From NCBI RefSeq assembly GCF_002162375.1, contig NZ_CP021425.1:4853001-4917000 (forward strand): a stretch of 64,000 nt of DNA, in the 5' to 3' direction. Below the pieces are notes generated by a model. That model was not told where the DNA came from, made no database searches, and was given only the letters and a program-made list of their open reading frames with translations. How positions within the stretch are numbered: position 1 is the stretch's first letter; every line of letters starts with the position of its first letter. Below are positions 19,897 to 31,021 of the stretch, one piece after another. A program made the translations under genes and the position numbers. Source of the stretch: Oleiphilus messinensis (GTDB lineage: Bacteria; Pseudomonadota; Gammaproteobacteria; Pseudomonadales; Oleiphilaceae).

Positions 19897-20784
19897 TTAA
19901 TGCAACATCGTCAAACTGCTCGCCCAGCCCAGTTTTTCCCGACAGGTCGCGTAAAAGTCATGATTAGTTGGATGAATCAGCCGTAATTTATGAGGCTTTT
20001 TACGAATTGTGACCGTATCACCCGGCGCTGCCGCAATATGTTTTTGCCCATCACAACTCACTTGCGGGTAAATACCGTTTTCATCCCCGATTTGTATTTT
20101 GATTTCGGCTTTGCCATCAACAACAATGGGGCGACTGCTCAAAGTATGGGGAAACATGGGTACCAATACGACAGCATCCAGGCGAGGATGCATAATCGGG
20201 CCACCTGCAGACAGCGCGTAGGCGGTAGATCCCGTGGGCGTCGAAACAATTAACCCGTCCGACTTCTGCCCATACACAAATTGCCCTTCAACAAATAACT
20301 CGAACTCAATCATTCGAGTCGATTTCCCCGGGTGCAAAACCACATCATTCAGCGCACTGCCAAAGCCAACAGGCTCGCCATCCCGGCGGACAAAAGCATC
20401 CATCAAAAAGCGCTTTTCTTCCACATACCGACCTTCGAGCACTTCTTCGATTCCTCGCTCAAGCCCATCTGGACTGATATCTGTCAGGAACCCCAACTTT
20501 CCGCGGTTGACCCCCAAAATGGGGATATTGAACTTGGCCATTTCCCGGGCTGCACCCAGTAAACTGCCGTCACCGCCAACTACAATCACAAGATCTGCAA
20601 TCTCGCCCATCATTTTAATGCTGGATACCTGCAAATTATGTCCGGGCAATACTGTGGCGGTGGTCTCTTCCAACACGACATGCATTCCGTTGGCAATTAA
20701 AAATTGCTTCAACCGTCGCAGGGTTTCAACGACTTTAACACTCCCCATACGACCAATTACACCAACTGTTCGAAACTGTTCCAT
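19897..20784 (-). CDS. nadK: NAD kinase
   Basis: 295 residues. GGDGSLLGAAR (GGDGS at 70-74) is the ATP/metal motif and SDGLIVSTPTGSTAYALSAGGP is the conserved NAD-binding loop of ATP-NAD kinases. It phosphorylates NAD to NADP in the cytosol. AAAGGTTTG precedes the ATG. Transcribed away from the DUF1853 gene. Confidence 0.97.
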   Translation of the reverse strand: MEQFRTVGVIGRMGSVKVVETLRRLKQFLIANGMHVVLEETTATVLPGHNLQVSSIKMMGEIADLVIVVGGDGSLLGAAREMAKFNIPILGVNRGKLGFLTDISPDGLERGIEEVLEGRYVEEKRFLMDAFVRRDGEPVGFGSALNDVVLHPGKSTRMIEFELFVEGQFVYGQKSDGLIVSTPTGSTAYALSAGGPIMHPRLDAVVLVPMFPHTLSSRPIVVDGKAEIKIQIGDENGIYPQVSCDGQKHIAAAPGDTVTIRKKPHKLRLIHPTNHDFYATCREKLGWASSLTMLH

Positions 20785-20990
20785 GAGACAAACAAACCTT
20801 TTTCAATCAATACATGCCGACTTAATGGGAAAATTGCATTTCATACTTGCCATCTTCCCTTCGTATTTCCTACGCTGTACAGCAACTTTTCCGACAGTGT
20901 AACCGAAAAGCCCAGGTACGCGAAGTTTCGATAGAAAATCAGAGGCCGTGAACCGATTTAACACACCACCAACGAATAGGAGCCTGCTTT

Positions 20991-22034
20991 TTGACCGCTG
21001 ATCACCATGAAGAGATGCAAGCCCGGATTGCCAATTTAAATACTCCGGAAGTCCGCCATCTAGCCTGGGCTCTGTTAAGTCCGTCTCTCATCAATGAAGC
21101 AGCCCTTTCAACCCGCCCCTGGCAAGACCCCAACCCAGACTGGACTTTGAACTGGCTGCAAGGACTGGATCGCGACCCCACTTCATTAGCGATACATTTA
21201 CAGCAGTGTAAATCACATTTCCTGGGCAGTTACTTCGAAGCACTCTGGGCGTTTTTTTTCCATACCCACCCTGATATCCGACTACTGGCGCATAATCTGC
21301 AGATTCACGCCGCGGGAAAAACGCTGGGTGAGTTCGACTTTATTATCCAAGACTTGGGCAACAAACAAATCATTCACTTGGAGCTTGCGGTCAAATTCTA
21401 CTTATTTGCTCGCCCAGCAGAAGCTAACAAATTAACAGCATCTATGCATAGTCATTTGTGGTTGGGTCCCAACTGCATTGATCGCCTTGATAAGAAACTT
21501 ACCGTGCTTCAGGAGCGTCAACTACGACTATCCTCGACTAAACAAGGCAAAAAACAGCTTGAAGCCCTGAACCTGCTCCCCGATGAAACAAGCTGCATTT
21601 GCAAAGGTTACTTATTTTGGCCGGAACAGCCACCACACATCACCCCCGCCACCACTCCCCGCTCTGAACCCATGCAGCCAATGACGACAACCTGGAATGA
21701 AATATTCATTAATTCAAATCACCTCACCGGTACCTGGGTCTCTCTCAGCGAATTTTATAAACAGCAATTCGACCACGCCCCCGAAAACCCCGAATCGAGC
21801 TGCTGGGTGCTGCTAAAGAAACCGGATTGGCTCGGCCCGGCAAAAATAACACCCGATCAAGACCTGGAGCAGAACATTCCAGACCGGCAGACACTAAGGG
21901 CTTTACTCGAACATCATGTGCGAGGAGAACAACGTCCCTGCCTACTGGCAAAACTCAGCAACGATATATCAGGGACCCAACTCGAAAAGAAGCGAACCTT
22001 TGTTGTTCCAGACCACTGGCCCTGGTCAACTTAG
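20991..22034 (+). CDS. DUF1853 family protein
   Basis: 347 residues matching DUF1853: LGSYFEALWAFFFHTHPDIRLLAHNLQ, then TLGEFDFII and HLELAVKFYL, an arrangement of Glu/Asp/Lys residues reminiscent of PD-(D/E)XK nucleases (GEFDFI...HLELAVKFY). That nuclease link is inference. Start taken as TTG at 20991, eight bases after AGGAG; an in-frame ATG at 21015 is the alternative. Its 3' end overlaps the convergent PLP gene by 9 bp. Confidence 0.85.
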   Translation: MTADHHEEMQARIANLNTPEVRHLAWALLSPSLINEAALSTRPWQDPNPDWTLNWLQGLDRDPTSLAIHLQQCKSHFLGSYFEALWAFFFHTHPDIRLLAHNLQIHAAGKTLGEFDFIIQDLGNKQIIHLELAVKFYLFARPAEANKLTASMHSHLWLGPNCIDRLDKKLTVLQERQLRLSSTKQGKKQLEALNLLPDETSCICKGYLFWPEQPPHITPATTPRSEPMQPMTTTWNEIFINSNHLTGTWVSLSEFYKQQFDHAPENPESSCWVLLKKPDWLGPAKITPDQDLEQNIPDRQTLRALLEHHVRGEQRPCLLAKLSNDISGTQLEKKRTFVVPDHWPWST

Positions 22035-22994
22035 CGGTCTGCTCCAGTTTCGAACCCCCTGCAATCCACCGGTATGCAGAATCAACAGCCGTGCACGATC
22101 AGGGATTTTTCCGCACTCTAGCAAGTGTTTCACAGCCAATATAACTTTACTGTTATAAACATTATCCAGAGGCACACAAGTCTGACATTCAAAACGCGCT
22201 TTCAGCTCTTGAAGCTCCGATGAAACTTTTGCAAATCCGCCACAGTGAAAATCATGTTCAATCCACCACTCAGGCAACAGATCATCCATCGATAGATCAT
22301 CAATAAAATTTTCTTCCGTTCCAACCAGTCTCAGAACGGTCTCTTCCAATACACCCGCAACGCCCTTCAAAGCGGAAACCCCTATAATGATCGGCGCATC
22401 TTCACGTCCCAAATAATATCCCAAGATCCCTGCCAACGTTCCTCCAGAGCCAACCGGCAGAACGATATAATCGAAAGCAGCCTTACAAGACTCAATAACC
22501 CCGACCATATCGGCAATACCGGCCACAGCCAATTGATTTGATCCACCTTCGGGTAGCAATACAAACCCTGGAAATGAAGCCATCAAGCGATCCTGAAAAG
22601 CAGAATCGTGGCGCTCTCGGTAGGCTTTGCGCGTTAAAGGATGCAATTGCATCCCCCAAGTCGAACAATCGGTTAGTGTAGGATTAAATGGCTCTACCAG
22701 TTCTCCACGAATAAATCCCACGGTGGGTAATGCCAGCCTGTTACCGGCAGCAGCGAGCGCATGTAGATGGTTCGAAAAAGCACCCCCAAAGCTCGCGACA
22801 CCTTTTGCATTTTGCTCCAAGGCTGCTTTCAAATTATATTTCAGCTTATACCACTTGTTACCCGAGATCCGATCATCCAAAAGATCGGTCCGCGCAATAC
22901 CGACTTCGATATGAAAGGGGTTCGGAAAGGGCCAGGTCAAGGCGTGAACAGGGAATGTTTTATGCCAATCAATACGATTGAAACGATCATCCAT
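22026..22994 (-). CDS. PLP-dependent D-cysteine desulfhydrase / ACC deaminase family protein
   Basis: 322 residues of the tryptophan synthase beta-like fold. RTDLLDDRISGNKWYKLKYNL contains the PLP-binding lysine region of ACC deaminase/D-cysteine desulfhydrases, followed by SFGGAFSNHLHALAAAG and the glycine phosphate loop VGSGGTLAGILGY. Likely to deaminate D-cysteine or a related amino acid. Its ATG directly follows the stop of the upstream coiled-coil gene with no obvious Shine-Dalgarno, so translational coupling is likely. Exact substrate not resolvable by eye. Confidence 0.85.
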   Translation of the reverse strand: MDDRFNRIDWHKTFPVHALTWPFPNPFHIEVGIARTDLLDDRISGNKWYKLKYNLKAALEQNAKGVASFGGAFSNHLHALAAAGNRLALPTVGFIRGELVEPFNPTLTDCSTWGMQLHPLTRKAYRERHDSAFQDRLMASFPGFVLLPEGGSNQLAVAGIADMVGVIESCKAAFDYIVLPVGSGGTLAGILGYYLGREDAPIIIGVSALKGVAGVLEETVLRLVGTEENFIDDLSMDDLLPEWWIEHDFHCGGFAKVSSELQELKARFECQTCVPLDNVYNSKVILAVKHLLECGKIPDRARLLILHTGGLQGVRNWSRPLS

Positions 22995-24386
22995 TTAAAA
23001 ACGCTTACGGTGGATTGCACACAAGTCGCTGTAATTCTCTTTGAATTCCGAAGGGGCATGCACCACACTCAGCGGTGAGCCGCAGGGAGAACCACCTTCC
23101 GACTGATACTGGCATACCGGATTTTCGTAGTGTCCCAGCCATTTCAGGTACGTCTCTTCGGAAACACTGCATTTCATAGCAACGTAGGCATTTGTATTTG
23201 AAACGTAACGTTTAATATCAACAAATGGAATCGTGACATGCCCTGCACCTGGATGATACGCCATAAAGACGACATCCAATTCATGTAATTTTTCGAATAT
23301 ACTACCTTCATTACGCAGATCTTCGTACTTTTGTTGCAGGTCTTCCAGCTCCTGCAAAATACTTTCTTCTTTTTCATCCCGATAGGCTAGATCTTCATTG
23401 CGCCGCTCCAGTTGCTCTTTAAGAATCAACAGCTCCGCACGGAGGTTGGAAGCTTCTTGCCGCTCTTGCTCGACATTCTCGGTTCCTTTGAGCTTGTTAC
23501 GAAGGTCTTCAACCAACATGGACTGATCCGTCATGCGATCCTGAAGTGCCAGGTATTGTTCATTGCGCTCGTAGAGTCTTTTCTTAAGTTGAGCATTGAG
23601 CACTTTAAACTGCTCTAGAGATTGCTCCACCTCTTGCAACGCCTGCTTCGCTTGCTGCGCATTGAGCCGATATTCACGAGCCTGCTCTTCCAGCTCGTCA
23701 TTCTTCAGATTCTCCAGGGTTTTGATTCGTAATCGCTGAGAGCGAATCAACCTGGCGAGCTTGGTACGATGTGCCGGAGAACTTCCTGCCATCTTGGTCA
23801 GCGTTTCGGATGCATCAAAACCGGTATCAGACTCTGATCCGGAGATGTCATCCAGCAAGGGAATATCGTCTTCGTCCAGATCCACTTTCACGTTGGTAAA
23901 TTTAGATGGCGTCTGAACCGCCTCAGGCTCCGGCGCTTCGACTTTGGCATAGCCCAAACGATTTTCAACCACAGCCTTGCGTATCGCCTGAAAGTCATTG
24001 GCTCCGGGATTCATTGATGGATCCCAAAGTTCTTTTTGGTGCCAATTAATCGGGCATTGACTACGGCAAGCCAGGCGAATCGGTCCCCCGCCCAAATCAG
24101 GGCCGGACCCACCTTTTTTGGCTAGCTCTTCGATCGGAATATTCCACTCAGGATCTGCACGCCCATCTTCGTCAAAATACAAATGAAAAAATACCAACGC
24201 CCTCACATTGAGACTTTTATCAATCTGCAGATAAACAATCTCGGCTTCGGTATCCGCCATATCCGAGAGACCCACATAACCGTCCAGCAACGCTTCAAAC
24301 TCAGATTTGAGCATCTGCCGAAACACCTGATGATCCTGGAGAAAAAATACAGCTTCGTGAAACGTCTCAGTTTTAGAGCGTGCCAT
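22995..24386 (-). CDS. Coiled-coil protein of unknown function
   Basis: 463 residues, no signal peptide or membrane helix. An N-terminal approx. 145-residue globular domain (with LSDMADTEAEIVYLQIDKSLNVRALVFFHL) is followed by an acidic linker and a long heptad-rich coiled coil (about 205-375, many E/L/Q/R). A C-terminal globular domain follows, with VFMAYHPGAGHVTIPF and four cysteines and histidines near the end (C in VCQYQ, SPCGSP, LCAIHRKRF) that could bind metal. I do not recognise the family. It is fused in an operon with the PLP enzyme downstream. Confidence 0.75.
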   Translation of the reverse strand: MARSKTETFHEAVFFLQDHQVFRQMLKSEFEALLDGYVGLSDMADTEAEIVYLQIDKSLNVRALVFFHLYFDEDGRADPEWNIPIEELAKKGGSGPDLGGGPIRLACRSQCPINWHQKELWDPSMNPGANDFQAIRKAVVENRLGYAKVEAPEPEAVQTPSKFTNVKVDLDEDDIPLLDDISGSESDTGFDASETLTKMAGSSPAHRTKLARLIRSQRLRIKTLENLKNDELEEQAREYRLNAQQAKQALQEVEQSLEQFKVLNAQLKKRLYERNEQYLALQDRMTDQSMLVEDLRNKLKGTENVEQERQEASNLRAELLILKEQLERRNEDLAYRDEKEESILQELEDLQQKYEDLRNEGSIFEKLHELDVVFMAYHPGAGHVTIPFVDIKRYVSNTNAYVAMKCSVSEETYLKWLGHYENPVCQYQSEGGSPCGSPLSVVHAPSEFKENYSDLCAIHRKRF

Positions 24387-24554
24387 AAAAATCCAATCTT
24401 TAGTTGTGTCCTTGAGGGCATTAAAAGGGTGACTTACGGAATATCAGTAAGTTTAGGCTAGTTCGAACCATCCTGCCGAGATTTGAAGCACTACAGGCAA
24501 GGACGGCTCAGGGGAATATTATCGAGTGAGCGCTTTAAGACTGGAGAAAGAACA

Positions 24555-24579
24555 GGCAGACAGTTGAAGACCGTCTGCC
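24555..24579 (-). terminator. Putative terminator downstream of fadH
   Basis: GGCAGAC at 24555-24561 pairs with GTCTGCC at 24573-24579 (7-bp stem, 11-nt loop), 28 nt after the fadH stop. The following minus-strand sequence is only moderately T-rich (TGTTCTTTCT), so efficiency is uncertain. Confidence 0.5.
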
Positions 24580-24606
24580 GAAGGGATGATAAGTGCGGCT
24601 GCGACT

Positions 24607-26679
<2,073 letters not shown>

Positions 26680-26823
26680 TCAAAGAATTAGATTACACCC
26701 TCAATAATGGGGTGTTGATTATTATGCAATCAGTCTAGTCGAATATGTGTATAAGTTAACTGTGGACAACAAAATCAACAATACCCTAATATAACAAATA
26801 GTATACTTTAGAATACATTTACC

Positions 26824-27891
26824 ATGACCCTTACCAGAACAACACCCCGAAAACGCTATCGCTTGGGCGACATTGCCCTCAATCACGTCTATGTTCTCCT
26901 GAGAATACTGGAAAATCTTGGCCTTGATTTCAGGCCGACTCTCGAATCGTACCAAATTGAGATGCACCATTTTGGCGTACACAATGCGCGAATCAGCATC
27001 CCGAAATACATGCGCATAGGACGAGCCGCAATTGAACTTTCGGATAATGAGTTGATTGGACTGCTTTCTGGCGCTCACACCCAAACCACAGACTTGGGGA
27101 TGCCAGGCCTGGCGGCGAATAGCGCAAATTCACTCGCCGAGGCACTGGAAACGCTGGTGAAACTGGAACCACTTGGAAGCAAAAATTGTAGAGGCCAATC
27201 AAGCTATGTACGCGGCAGGACGCTAAAAGAGACCAACCGGGTACGATTTTATTCCATTAGCCCGTACAACAAATTTAATTACTTTGTAGTCGACTCCGTG
27301 TTGAGTACCTGGTTTTGTTTCGCCAAACGTCTGTCTCCGAACTTTCAGCTTGCCGAAGTGAATATTGAGTACGCTGACCGTGGCTTTAAAACCGACTTTG
27401 AAAACTTTTTCCAGTGCCCTGTCAATTTCAGTGCGGAACAAAATGAACTTGTTATTCGCGCCAAACACTACCATCTGAAAAACCCCTTTCACCAACCCGC
27501 CACATTCCAACACACTCTCGAGCTCTGCGAGAAGGAGCTAAAACAACTGCAAAGCAATTCCAGTATCACCGAATGCGTTACGGAGAAAATAGGCCCGCGC
27601 TTGAACCACTCCCCACCCTCTATCGAAGAAATAGGCCAACAACTTGGTTTATCACCCTGGACATTGCGTCGGCGCCTTGTAAATGAAGGGACATCGTTTT
27701 CAGAAATTCTGGATAATACACGAATGGAGCTAGCCCAAAGCTATACACGGGACACATTCCTGTCATTCTCGGAGATTTCGTATTTACTTGGGTTTTCCAG
27801 CCCTGCGGCGTTTCAAAGAGCATTTAAACGCTGGTTCGAACAAAGCCCGGGGGAATACCGGAAGGCACACTCCAACCACATCGCTCACTAA
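26824..27891 (+). CDS. AraC-family transcriptional regulator
   Basis: 355 residues. The N-terminal approx. 215 residues match the arabinose-binding-like effector domain used by OruR/ArgR-type AraC regulators; the C-terminal approx. 90 residues contain two helix-turn-helix units (IEEIGQQLGLSPWTLRRRL and FSEISYLLGFSSPAAFQRAFKRWF). No clear Shine-Dalgarno is visible before the ATG. Being divergent from fadH across a short shared promoter region, it plausibly controls fadH in response to a lipid-derived signal; this is inference. Confidence 0.88.
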   Translation: MTLTRTTPRKRYRLGDIALNHVYVLLRILENLGLDFRPTLESYQIEMHHFGVHNARISIPKYMRIGRAAIELSDNELIGLLSGAHTQTTDLGMPGLAANSANSLAEALETLVKLEPLGSKNCRGQSSYVRGRTLKETNRVRFYSISPYNKFNYFVVDSVLSTWFCFAKRLSPNFQLAEVNIEYADRGFKTDFENFFQCPVNFSAEQNELVIRAKHYHLKNPFHQPATFQHTLELCEKELKQLQSNSSITECVTEKIGPRLNHSPPSIEEIGQQLGLSPWTLRRRLVNEGTSFSEILDNTRMELAQSYTRDTFLSFSEISYLLGFSSPAAFQRAFKRWFEQSPGEYRKAHSNHIAH

Positions 27892-27981
27892 AATCTAGCG
27901 ACCTGGTTCAGAGGACATGATAGGAAGTTGAAAAACAATAAGAAAAACAATCAGCAGTATGTAGTGGCTTGAAACTGAGGC

Positions 27982-28068
27982 TCACAACTCCTCAGCATCA
28001 TCAAACGCCTCATCATCGTCATAATCATCAGTAACGGTTTCGAGGATTTCTTCTTCGTAGTCTTGCAT
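27982..28068 (-). CDS. 28-residue acidic microprotein
   Basis: A very short frame reading MQDYEEEILETVTDDYDDD and ending EAFDDAEEL, with 16 acidic residues out of 28 and no basic residue. It has an ideal AAGGAG site eight bases before the ATG (complement of 28066-28068). A longer in-frame extension up to 28296 exists but lacks a ribosome site and has a different, cysteine-containing composition, so the short start is preferred. Function unknown; acidic microproteins can act as nucleic-acid mimics or adaptor peptides, which is speculation. Confidence 0.5.
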   Translation of the reverse strand: MQDYEEEILETVTDDYDDDEAFDDAEEL

Positions 28069-28458
28069 TATGGTTACTCCTTGTGCAAACACATTATTAA
28101 ATTCTCTCCTTGCCAGCAGAGAGCTTTGCCACTGACCAATTAGCTCTGGCTCCATCAGACCAAGCCTGTATATTTCAAGCGTACATCCACAGCAAATATC
28201 AGAGCTGTTCAGAAAGCCACCCATGTTTTTTGTACAGTTTTTATGGGGGATTAATGATCTTCTGGATTGAAGATGCAGGAAAACCGGCAAATCCATGCAC
28301 TAATGTCAGAATAAAATTATCGTAGGGGAAATATATGACAGAATTATGAATAATTTGCAAACAAAATATTACAATTCACCTTAAAAAGGAATCAAAATAA
28401 TATTTTTGCATTTTAATTATAAATGAATCGAAAGATTTCGATGGAGGTCTGAGAGAAT
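28069..28458. other. Intergenic region upstream of microprotein and after tRNA cluster
   Basis: About 390 bp, increasingly AT-rich from 28300 to 28440. It should contain the promoter of the microprotein and the 3' end of the tRNA transcript. No convincing gene or T-rich terminator hairpin was found. Confidence 0.4.
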
Positions 28459-28535
28459 TGGCGGACCGGACGGGACTCGAACCCGCGACCCCCGGCGTGA
28501 CAGGCCGGTATTCTAACCAACTGAACTACCGGTCC
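28459..28535 (-). tRNA. tRNA-Asp (GUC), copy 1
   Basis: 77-nt cloverleaf with encoded CCA. Acceptor GGACCGG pairs with CCGGTCC, the anticodon loop is CCTGTCACG (anticodon GTC), and the T loop is GGTTCGAGTCC. Last gene of a six-tRNA cluster transcribed leftward. Confidence 0.97.
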
Positions 28536-28589
28536 GCATTCAATGTTTCGTAAAGTCTAACTCGATGGTACCGAAACACATACCATAAG

Positions 28590-28665
28590 TGGTGGGTGGT
28601 GCAGGGATCGAACCTGCGACCCTCGCCTTGTAAGGGCGATGCTCTCCCAGCTGAGCTAACCACCC
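28590..28665 (-). tRNA. tRNA-Val (UAC), copy 1
   Basis: 76-nt cloverleaf with encoded CCA; acceptor GGGTGGT/ACCACCC, anticodon loop CTTACAA (anticodon TAC), T loop GGTTCGATCCC. Nearly identical to enterobacterial tRNA-Val1. Confidence 0.97.
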
Positions 28666-28686
28666 ATTTGTCATTGCTACAGTAAT

Positions 28687-28763
28687 TGGCGGACCGGACG
28701 GGACTCGAACCCGCGACCCCCGGCGTGACAGGCCGGTATTCTAACCAACTGAACTACCGGTCC
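28687..28763 (-). tRNA. tRNA-Asp (GUC), copy 2
   Basis: Identical in sequence to the copy at 28459-28535, including the CCA end and two extra flanking bases (GC) that extend the acceptor palindrome. Second tRNA-Asp of the tandem cluster. Confidence 0.97.
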
Positions 28764-28842
28764 GCATACTGAGCTTTACAATTGAGCCAGCTTTTCAAGC
28801 TAAGACTACTGAACAATCATTCTCCATTCCACCAATCGAAAT

Positions 28843-28918
28843 TGGTGGGTGGTGCAGGGATCGAACCTGCGACCCTCGCCTTGTAAGGGCGATGCTCTCC
28901 CAGCTGAGCTAACCACCC
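28843..28918 (-). tRNA. tRNA-Val (UAC), copy 2
   Basis: Identical to the tRNA-Val at 28590-28665, with anticodon TAC and encoded CCA. Spacers between the tandem units differ in sequence, so the duplication is not recent or spacers evolve freely. Confidence 0.97.
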
Positions 28919-29000
28919 ATCTTCAGGAGAAATCCTGTTCCAGCTGTTAATACTTTAACATTTGTTAAGCCTTAACAGCACTTCAATTCGATGAATAAAT

Positions 29001-29077
29001 TGGCGGACCGGACGGGACTCGAACCCGCGACCCCCGGCGTGACAGGCCGGTATTCTAACCAACTGAACTACCGGTCC
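29001..29077 (-). tRNA. tRNA-Asp (GUC), copy 3
   Basis: Third identical tRNA-Asp, anticodon GTC, encoded CCA. Confidence 0.97.
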
Positions 29078-29122
29078 GCGACACAATACAACTCCAACTG
29101 AGTTTGTATACTTTATTCAATT

Positions 29123-29198
29123 TGGTGGGTGGTGCAGGGATCGAACCTGCGACCCTCGCCTTGTAAGGGCGATGCTCTCCCAGCTGAGCTAACCACCC
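29123..29198 (-). tRNA. tRNA-Val (UAC), copy 3
   Basis: Third identical tRNA-Val; it is the promoter-proximal gene of the cluster, about 20 bp downstream of a strong promoter-like sequence. Confidence 0.97.
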
Positions 29199-29218
29199 AA
29201 CCCCGAATTGAGATGCGC

Positions 29219-29246
29219 ATTTTATAGATTTTACGGCTCATGTCAA
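29219..29246 (-). promoter_or_regulatory. Promoter of the tRNA-Val/Asp cluster
   Basis: On the minus strand TTGACA (29241-29246) is followed by TATAAAAT (29219-29226) and then a GC-rich discriminator GCGC, as in stringently controlled stable-RNA promoters. The spacer measured between these exact hexamers is 14 nt, shorter than the ideal 17, so the true -35 or -10 register may be shifted by a few bases. Confidence 0.6.
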
Positions 29247-29458
29247 ACAGTTTGTTTCACTTTTTTTGAAAAAAAATAGAAACCAAATTACTTAAGAGCA
29301 TAAGCTAAAATGCGACCCACAATTATTCACAGTTGCTCACAAATCACTCACACAATGAAAACAACTGAAGGAAAGTAGATGATACAACTTTCCAATTACT
29401 GATCTATCATGAGAAGAACACTTTGGAATACACAGAAATGGACATTTGACGTAATCGT

Positions 29459-29698
29459 ATGCCTGCCAAACAGCACACTCCATCGGATAACAGCGGACAA
29501 CAGGTTGAATTGGTCATCAACTCGCTAGATGAGGAAATACAGCATTTCGAGCGCCGTATCACCCTCCTCTCCGCAACTAAACAAAAACAGCTTAGTTACC
29601 AGCAATTAATCGAGACCTATCAAGAAATGATTCGCGTCAGAAAAATTATAAAAAAGGACTTGGAGAAAATTCAACGCCACAACAACCACAGCGCATAA
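29459..29698 (+). CDS. Small coiled-coil protein of unknown function
   Basis: 79 residues, largely helical and charged, with heptad-like leucines and glutamines (LDEEIQHFERRITLLSATKQ, then YQEMIRVRKIIKKDLEKIQR). No signal peptide. No strong Shine-Dalgarno before the ATG. It converges tail-to-tail with gloA (stop codons one base apart). Not recognised; SlyX-like helical proteins have similar size but the resemblance is only general. Confidence 0.55.
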   Translation: MPAKQHTPSDNSGQQVELVINSLDEEIQHFERRITLLSATKQKQLSYQQLIETYQEMIRVRKIIKKDLEKIQRHNNHSA

Positions 29699-29699
29699 T

Positions 29700-30083
29700 T
29701 TATTTTTTGCCCAGCAGCTCCACCATATACCCGTCCGGGTCTTTCACAAAGGCCAGAATCGTTGTTCCATGCTTCATTGGTCCGGCTTCACGTACGACGT
29801 TACCACCCAGCGCCGTAATCTTGTCACATGCCGCATACACATCTTCAACTTCGATGGCAATGTGCCCATAGGCTGATCCTAAATCATACGCGTTGGTATC
29901 CCAGTTATGGGTAAATTCGATAACTGTGTTTTCTGCCTCGGAGCCGTACCCCATAAAGGCCAGTGTAAATCGACCCTCTGGGTAATCTTTCCGTCGTAAC
30001 AGGCTCATACCGAAAACATTTTGGTAAAAATCGATTGATTTTTCCAGATCTGTCACTCTGAGCATAGTATGTAACAGGCGCAT
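29700..30083 (-). CDS. gloA: Lactoylglutathione lyase (glyoxalase I)
   Basis: 127 residues, [20 protein letters not shown], the hallmark start of the short Ni-type bacterial glyoxalase I. Metal ligands His5, Glu56, His74 and Glu122 are all present. It isomerises the methylglyoxal-glutathione hemithioacetal to S-lactoylglutathione. GGAGGGAG precedes the ATG. Confidence 0.97.
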   Translation of the reverse strand: MRLLHTMLRVTDLEKSIDFYQNVFGMSLLRRKDYPEGRFTLAFMGYGSEAENTVIEFTHNWDTNAYDLGSAYGHIAIEVEDVYAACDKITALGGNVVREAGPMKHGTTILAFVKDPDGYMVELLGKK

Positions 30084-30160
30084 TTATACTCCCTCCAACC
30101 GCAGAGACGCGAAGCCCACCCCAAGTGAAGCTTCGCGCTCAACGAAGGTTCATCAAAAAA

Positions 30161-31021
30161 CTAAAAGGGCCACCAACTACTGCTGTTCTTGGCTTCTTCT
30201 ATTTCAAGCTGGTGATAGTATTCTTCTTTCTCTTTTTCAAGTGCTTCCAACGCCATATCGGATTCCAGACGTTTTGTCGGCCCTCCACCAAACGGCCAAT
30301 ACCAAGCGGCAGCGCGCCAGTGCCCAGCGTCTTTGAGGTCTGCCAGTTCAACCTTGCGAGCCTCTTCCAGCTGCTTGCGCCGGAGAATAAAGTCATACTC
30401 CCTGTTTTCTTTCACGATAGAAGTCGCAGCATGATTAGGTGCAATTAAATCCGGTTTGAGGAACCGGGTATCCACAATATCCTGCATCGCGACCTGGCGT
30501 GTAACCAGTTGCAAGTCACCATTGACCAGAGGGGACTCCGGATCTAAATCCGGGTGCGGTGTTTCCGGGGGACTCACCTCGGAATAACGCAGGTAGTAAA
30601 TTTTTCCAGCCTCGACCTCTAACTTAACATCTACGATATGATCCAGGTCGAATTCTAATACGCCTTCGAGAGAAATCCCCTCCAACCCTAACAATGGCCG
30701 ACGCATAATGATATGTCGCTCTCCGGGATATACCTCAAGCCATGTAAAACTGTTCGCCCGAATATTAAAGTAGTGCGCTTGATCGACGTACACACTGGGC
30801 GACTCAATCTCATCGGCAGCCCACTGGGTATTGGGCCGATAAAAATAAATCAGCGCGTGCTTGCCCGGACTCCACTCATTATTCGAGATATGAACAAACT
30901 CAGTCCCTGTCACCGGATGCAAAAATGCTCCGACACTTTTACCAATTGACTGGTGCACTGGACACCCGGTCAATGAAAGCACCAATGGAATAAGTATGAA
31001 GCCTATCCATTTCTTATTCAT
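30161..31021 (-). CDS. Putative lipoprotein, DUF2846-like
   Basis: 286 residues from MNKKWIGFILIPLVLSLTGC, a signal peptide ending in the lipobox LTGC, so a lipid-anchored envelope protein. The central part (ALIYFYRPNTQWAADEIESPSVYVD, then FTWLEVYPGERHI and KIYYLRYSE) resembles DUF2846 beta-rich domains. The C-terminal approx. 70 residues are charged and helical, ending in WWPF. An in-frame start nine codons upstream would displace the signal peptide and is rejected. Function unknown. Confidence 0.75.
   Translation of the reverse strand: MNKKWIGFILIPLVLSLTGCPVHQSIGKSVGAFLHPVTGTEFVHISNNEWSPGKHALIYFYRPNTQWAADEIESPSVYVDQAHYFNIRANSFTWLEVYPGERHIIMRRPLLGLEGISLEGVLEFDLDHIVDVKLEVEAGKIYYLRYSEVSPPETPHPDLDPESPLVNGDLQLVTRQVAMQDIVDTRFLKPDLIAPNHAATSIVKENREYDFILRRKQLEEARKVELADLKDAGHWRAAAWYWPFGGGPTKRLESDMALEALEKEKEEYYHQLEIEEAKNSSSWWPF

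Noticed and set aside
20234-20902. 222-residue open frame antisense to nadK
   Set aside because: Shadow of nadK codon usage; Ser/Pro/Thr-rich composition typical of antisense frames.
28069-28296. Longer 104-residue version of the acidic microprotein
   Set aside because: The upstream part lacks a ribosome site, while the internal ATG at 28068 has an ideal one.
29001-29198. tRNA cluster as an integration (att) site for a genomic island
   Set aside because: No integrase, direct tRNA-end repeat or foreign block was seen on either side; neighbouring genes look core.
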